A stretch of 64,000 nt of DNA from Phoronis australis (Eukaryota; Phoronida; Phoronidae). The first letter of the stretch is position 1; the number at the start of each line of letters is the position of its first letter. The notes beneath the pieces were generated by a model. It saw nothing but the letters and a program-made list of their open reading frames with translations. It was not told the origin of the DNA and did no database searches. The DNA is taken from the NCBI GenBank assembly GCA_002633005.1, contig NMRA01000954.1, forward strand, positions 25,596-89,595, written 5' to 3'. Shown in pieces: positions 59,500-64,000 of this stretch. A program made the translations under genes and the position numbers.

Positions 59500-60121
59500 A
59501 GCAAGTGTGCACGATTTCTCTGTCTATTGAAAATATACAGAGTTGACGGTCCGTGTACTAAACTTGTATAGATTACCTTATTTTTAAACATTCTTGTTTG
59601 TAAAAGTAGTTAATTTTCCGACGTGTTTGTTATGAGGTTATTGTTTACAATCCGACTCCATGAACGTACATACTTGATACCGTTATGAGTCTTTCTAATC
59701 AAAGCATTTTTCTCATTTATTTTTCACTCAACCAAAATTATAATGTGTTGGCACGAAATGTGACACCCATTATTGCAGATGTGGAAAACTATCATCATGA
59801 GCAACCCGACGAGAGACTAGATCATGGCCCATGATCTAGTGACATGGGATCAGAACAAAACTCATATTTCTAACATTTAACCGAATGATGCAATTTACAT
59901 CGTCTCATTGATGGCTTAACTTTCTAAAATGGTTAAAAAGTACACATTTAACCACCTTTTACGATAAATTGACAAAACTCACGTTGACGAAGCCAACTCT
60001 CTCTCCACGTTGTCCGGTGATTGCCAAGGCTGAGCGCGCAAATGTAGGTCAACATTATAACTTACATTTTAGGTAGTACATGTACAGTACGAGGCACAAA
60101 ACTCTCAGCTTATGATAACTG
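59500..60121. other. Non-coding up to the LTR
   Basis: It contains a 12-bp perfect inverted repeat around one base at 59816-59840 (ACTAGATCATGG and its complement). No gene. Confidence 0.5.
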
Positions 60122-60766
60122 TGTAACAGGAGTGCCCCGGACATGATTATGTAAGTAAGACATATGCGCCCTCTAGTGGTCAAGCTGTGTATTACGTATG
60201 GAATTTTCCTATGATGTTGAGTCCTTTGGACATGGCCAAATATGGTCAGAAGCTAGGAGCTATGGGCCTTGCCCTTCAGATCGTGTCTGATTGGTTGAAA
60301 TTGTGTACTTAAGCTTTGTCTCTGTCAGACACGAGGAGTCCAGTCGCAGAGTTCAAGAAGCAAACATTTACACCTTCACTCACACCAAATTGCAACTGTT
60401 TGTGCAGCTTTCGGGCTCCTCCCGAACTTGGTTGCCAACAGTTTAGCCCCATGCAATTCTCGGGCTCCTCCCGAGCTTGATTGCATCTCACCTTTCGGAT
60501 CTGAATAACCAAATTGCCCCGTTCTTGCACACACAACTATTAATCAGCGACTGGCTTGCCCGTGTATCAGAACTGTATAAATCACAACGCTGCGATACTA
60601 AATCATGGAACAACTGGATTGCTTGTAAGTGTGGAATATTGTAGTTATATATTCTTACAATAAACCTATGTATTATTCACCAACTTTTAGTTTTCAACAT
60701 CACCCTCAGTCCGCACCGGGCTCGTAAAATCGGGGCGCCTTGGTCGTAGATACCGCCCCCGTTACA
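60122..60766 (+). repeat. 5' LTR, 645 bp
   Basis: It opens TGTAACAGG and closes CCCGTTACA, giving the TG...CA ends with a TGTAAC/GTTACA inverted repeat. It holds AATAAA at 60659-60664, a TATA-like acttaag at about 60307, two hairpins (60410-60426 and 60459-60475) and a CTCF-like core in minus orientation, GCGCCCTCTAGTGG, at about 60166. Without the 3' LTR the boundaries rest on the end motifs and the position of the coding region. Confidence 0.75.
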
Positions 60767-60767
60767 C

Positions 60768-60786
60768 TGGTGCACATGGCCCGCGG
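60768..60786 (+). other. Putative primer-binding site
   Basis: TGGTGCACATGGCCCG begins one base after the LTR. TGG is the usual first triplet, complementary to tRNA CCA. I cannot match the rest to a specific tRNA. It lies in the loop of a 13-bp inverted repeat (60691-60703 and 60797-60809). Confidence 0.5.
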
Positions 60787-61400
60787 ATATGTGCGAGTGA
60801 TGTTGAAAAGCAGTAAAATAAAGTTTCTTACTGTCAATGCCTATTCCGTGCGTTAATGACATTCTTTTCGTTGCTCATGCCGTTGACGTCTTGTCACGCT
60901 CGCTGGGTGATGTTTGGAATTAATTAACTCACATAGCAAACGTCTGTCGAACGTTGCGTGTTCAAAGTTCGCAAAACGTAATATTTCAAACTCATAGTAG
61001 CGACATTGAACACATTTTTGTCAGTACTCCTGAGTTGATTTTCCGTTGAGGTTTCACTAAATACCCTTGTCGATTATCTATTCACAACTTGTCGTGTGTT
61101 GCTGTTAATTTCCATGGATAACATTGCTTTCGCGAAACTTGCAATATTCAGGTGGCGATAGCTTGAATGTGGGAAGTAACGCCCACTTGTTGCCCAATTA
61201 ATATTTTCTAGAAGTAGATTCTTGTCTGTTGACCCTCTGTTGTTCGGCTACTCCATTCGTCTTCGGTTACTGTTGTCTGGTGTACTCCACGTATTCAGGA
61301 CACGTTTTAGTGGTTTCAAGTACTGAGAGTATCATCTACTGACCTCAGGCTCAGTTCTATACGTTACATTTGCTGATTTCATCCAATTCCATAATCCAAA

Positions 61401-62426
61401 ATGGCCTGTTTCTTGTCAAATGTGTCGAATTGGTTTACTCCCTCGTTTATGGCGGCAGAAAATCACGTCGAACCGGATCCTCTGCCTGAAATTGTCCCAG
61501 TTGGTGATTATAGAGACCGTTCCTCTGAAATGCCATACGTCGACTGTCCAAGCAACAGCCCGCCTAGTGTATTATCATTTGACCATCAGTGACAGGCCAC
61601 TATAAATCAGACTGACTGGGGAGGATTGGATTCGATGGCACCCTGTATCAAGCAAAATTCAAAACAACAGCAGCAACAACACGCGCTTGCCCTACCGAAA
61701 CGCAAAGAACGAGTGCCACAACATTTTGACAGAAAATCATGTGAATGACCAGACTTTCTGCGCCAATTCGAGGAAATTTGTAGGTGGAATGGTTGGGACG
61801 AGCAGGAGTCAGCCATGCAGTCAGTCATGTGTCTGCGGGGGCCGGCCTTGCGTGCTGTAGGGGACCTCAACGATGAAGTGTCTGAGAATTTTGACGATTT
61901 AAAAGTGGCGCTTACGCAGCGGTTCTGTCCCGCAGAACGCGTCGCCGCGCACAGATGCGAGTTTCGAGGAAGGACGAGGGGGAAAACGGAAAACATCTTG
62001 GACTATGGTTTTAGTCTAAAACGGCTAGCGTCATTAGCATTCCCTGAGTTAGCCAGTGACGCCCGTGAAGTTTTGGTCGTAGACCAATTTATAGCTGGGC
62101 TCAACGACCAGGCGCTGCGGAGGCACGTACAATTTCAGAGGCCACTGTCCGTGGACATAGCGATTTCTCATGCACTCGAGTTCGAGGCATTTGAGGGGAC
62201 CTGGTGCAGCCGGAAAAACAAGACTTCGGATGTGGCTCCCTGCCCCGACACACGAGTCATGACCATGTGGGAGCGTCCAACCAACAGGCCGGACCATGCT
62301 GACATGGCTGAGATAAAGAGGGGATTAGTGGATGTTCAGCGCCATCTCAGCGATCGAAAGGCCCGGGAACCAATCCGCTGTTACAACTGTCGGCAGGAGG
62401 GACACATCGCCAGAAAATGTCCCTAG
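61401..62426 (+). pseudogene. gag: Gypsy gag with two in-frame stops
   Basis: Gag forms the capsid and packages the element RNA in the cytoplasm. One frame runs from a start at 61401 (MACFLSN) to TAG at 62424-62426, broken only by TGA at 61590-61592 and 61746-61748. A later start at 61635 begins just before a polyglutamine run. The capsid region (about 61750-62200) has the retrotransposon-gag look (FEEICRWNGWD, RGPALRAV, FIAGLNDQALR). Near the C-terminus a CCHC knuckle, CYNCRQEGHIARKC, lies at 62379-62420. Gag ends in a different frame from the protease that follows, so a frameshift or separate initiation would normally link them. Confidence 0.85.
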
Positions 62427-62464
62427 GAAAGGAAGGGGAACACTTGTAAATCAGATACTAATGA

Positions 62465-64000
62465 GTCGTCAAACTAGGACCGGTCGGGTCCACGGCCAAG
62501 GCCTCGACAGAGTTTGCAGAATGTTCGTTTGTTTTTGTGGATTTGTTTGGAGAAAAGTTTCCTGCTTTAATAGACGGCGGTTTGCCTTGTTCTGTTATGT
62601 CTTGAGACGTTTTTGAGGTAAGTAGTTTAGAACCCACTCTCATTTCATTGTCAGGCGCAGGTGGGGCGCATATTAATGATTACGGTTGCGTGGTGGCTGA
62701 TTTTGACGTAGCAGGCTTGCGACTGAAGCAGCGATTTGTTGTCGCCGACGTCAATCCTCGGGTGATTCTTGGATTAGACTTTTTGAAAAATAATTTTTGT
62801 AATTTGAGTGCAGCTCCGGAGGGTGACGTTTTACACCTCTGTGGAAAGTCGATCAATCTTTTGTCAGAGAAGAGGGCACTTTGCAGTGTCATAGTTCCAA
62901 GATCCATTTCTGAGGGGACATTTGTCAGCGAAGTTACTGTCCATCTTCTGCCTCATTTGGAATCTGTAATTAAGGACGTAAGTGAGCAGTTGACTCCACA
63001 GCAGACTCTTTTGGTGCGGAAACTTGTGGCCAAGTTTTCAGATGTTTTCGCCGGTCCCAATGGCGAGCTTGGGAGAACTACGCTGGTCGAGCACACCATC
63101 AACACAGGCGATCATTTTCCAATTAAACAGGCTCCTCGACGGTTACCTATAGCTCAGCGGGAGATCGCCGATGCAGAGATCGACAAGATGCTGGTTGCTG
63201 GTGTTATCGAACCAAGTGATTCGCCATGGGCCTCGCCGATCGTGTTGGTGTGAAAGAGAGACTCCAGCTACCGATTCTGTGTAGACTACCGGAAGTTGAA
63301 CGCAGTGACCAGGAAAGATGCCTATCCTCTCCCAGGCATAGACACCTGCCTAGATTCCCTCGCGGGCATGTCATGGTTTACCACCCTTGACATGGCCAGT
63401 GGATATTGGCAGGTGCCAATGGCCAAGAAAGACAGGTCAAAGACTGCATTCGCCACTCATAGGGGTCTTTTTGAGTTCACGTCTATGCCTTTTGGTCTGG
63501 CAAATGCACCATCTAGTTTTGAGCGTTTGGTAAAGAAGGTTTTTGCGGGAATGCAATGGGACAAGTGTTTACTGTATATTGACGACATCCTGGTCTTTGC
63601 AAAGACTTTCGACGACGCCCTCTGCGATCTCCAAGCAGTTTTTCTACGGTTGCGGGAGGCTGGTCTGCGACTTAAACCGACCAAGTGCAGTCTGTTTCGG
63701 AGGGAGGTACCTTTCCTAGGCCACGTAGTGTCTGAGGCAGGAGTAAGTTGTGACCCTGAAAAGGTTGCTGCGGTTGCAGATTGGGAGACACCATCCTCAG
63801 TTTCGGAAGTACGCAGTTTCCTTGGATTGGCCTCATATTACCGAAGATTCATTCCGGACTTCTCCACTGTTGCTGCACCGTTGTCACGTTTGACCGGGAA
63901 GAACCAACGATTCGAGTGGGATGCCACGTGCCAATTGGCATTTGACCAGCTGAAGATACTGCTTACCAACCATCCAGTATTAGCGTATCCCCGGCGGCAG
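62465..64000 (+). pseudogene. pol: Gypsy pol: protease and reverse transcriptase, two in-frame stops, cut by window end
   Basis: The frame opens after stops at about 62459-62464. The aspartic protease active site reads ALIDGG at about 62564-62581, with glycine where Thr or Ser normally follows the catalytic Asp, and TGA interrupts at 62603-62605. The second protease block VILGLDFL is at about 62762-62785. After a linker, reverse transcriptase starts (HTINTGDHFPIKQAPRR, then GVIEPSDSPWASPIVLV) and TGA occurs at 63251-63253. From 63254 it is open to the end with FCVDYRKLN, TLDMASGYWQVPM, PFGLANAPSSFERL, catalytic YIDD at 63575-63586 and FLGHVVSEAGV. RNase H should follow past 64000. Confidence 0.9.

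Larger units (their letters stand above)
60122..64000 (+). mobile_element. Ty3/Gypsy LTR retrotransposon, 3' part beyond the window
   Basis: The order is 5' LTR (60122-60766), primer-binding region, leader, gag (61401-62426), protease and reverse transcriptase (about 62465 to the end). The reverse transcriptase is of the Ty3/Gypsy class. Only four internal stops and no frameshifts were found within the reading frames, so this copy is much younger than the LINEs in the window. RNase H, integrase and the 3' LTR would lie past 64000. Confidence 0.9.

Overview
The window is intron-rich, AT-rich, repeat-dense eukaryotic DNA. GT-AG introns, AATAAA polyadenylation signals, L1-like and other LINE fragments, a Penelope-like element, a Ty3/Gypsy element, tRNA-derived sequences and many short inverted-repeat elements point to an animal genome, most likely a marine invertebrate; the species cannot be named from the sequence. 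Host coding sequence is sparse. Most long open frames are chance readings through repeats.

Layout. 21-1525 (+) holds the last three coding exons of a gene whose protein ends in an RNA recognition motif. 2780-4700 holds a reversed copy of a modular repeat whose modules carry a CTCF-like core (CCACTAGGGGGC). 5038-5490 is a 28-bp minisatellite. 5500-15290 is mostly featureless except for a 305-bp hAT-like miniature element and a pair of perfect nuclear-receptor DR1 sites. 15294-16244 is one hAT-like element nested inside another. 17069-18411 is a TA-flanked terminal-inverted-repeat element. 20280-23450 (-) is a decayed L1/Tx1-like LINE. 24749-28792 is a 4-kb hAT-like non-autonomous element with a miniature relative inside it. 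30215-30429 and 30825-30982 are two further miniature elements. 32110-38600 contains two forward copies of the modular repeat; one is split by a 2.55-kb inverted-repeat element and the other carries a 184-bp insert with a perfect 61-base palindrome. 44850-45661 (-) holds the last two exons of a cytidylyltransferase-like gene with its polyadenylation signal. 50549-52700 is a LINE whose two halves face each other. 54720-57850 has two similar GC-rich putative first exons facing each other, with zinc-finger remnants between. 58255-59490 is a Penelope-like element fragment with inverted terminal repeats and a hammerhead-like motif. From 60122 to the window end is a Ty3/Gypsy element (5' LTR, gag, protease, reverse transcriptase) cut by the window edge.

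The genes do not form an operon or pathway. The coherent theme is layers of mobile DNA: insertion junctions and target duplications let the order of several insertions be read, and one repeat family spreads oriented CTCF-like motifs over the window.
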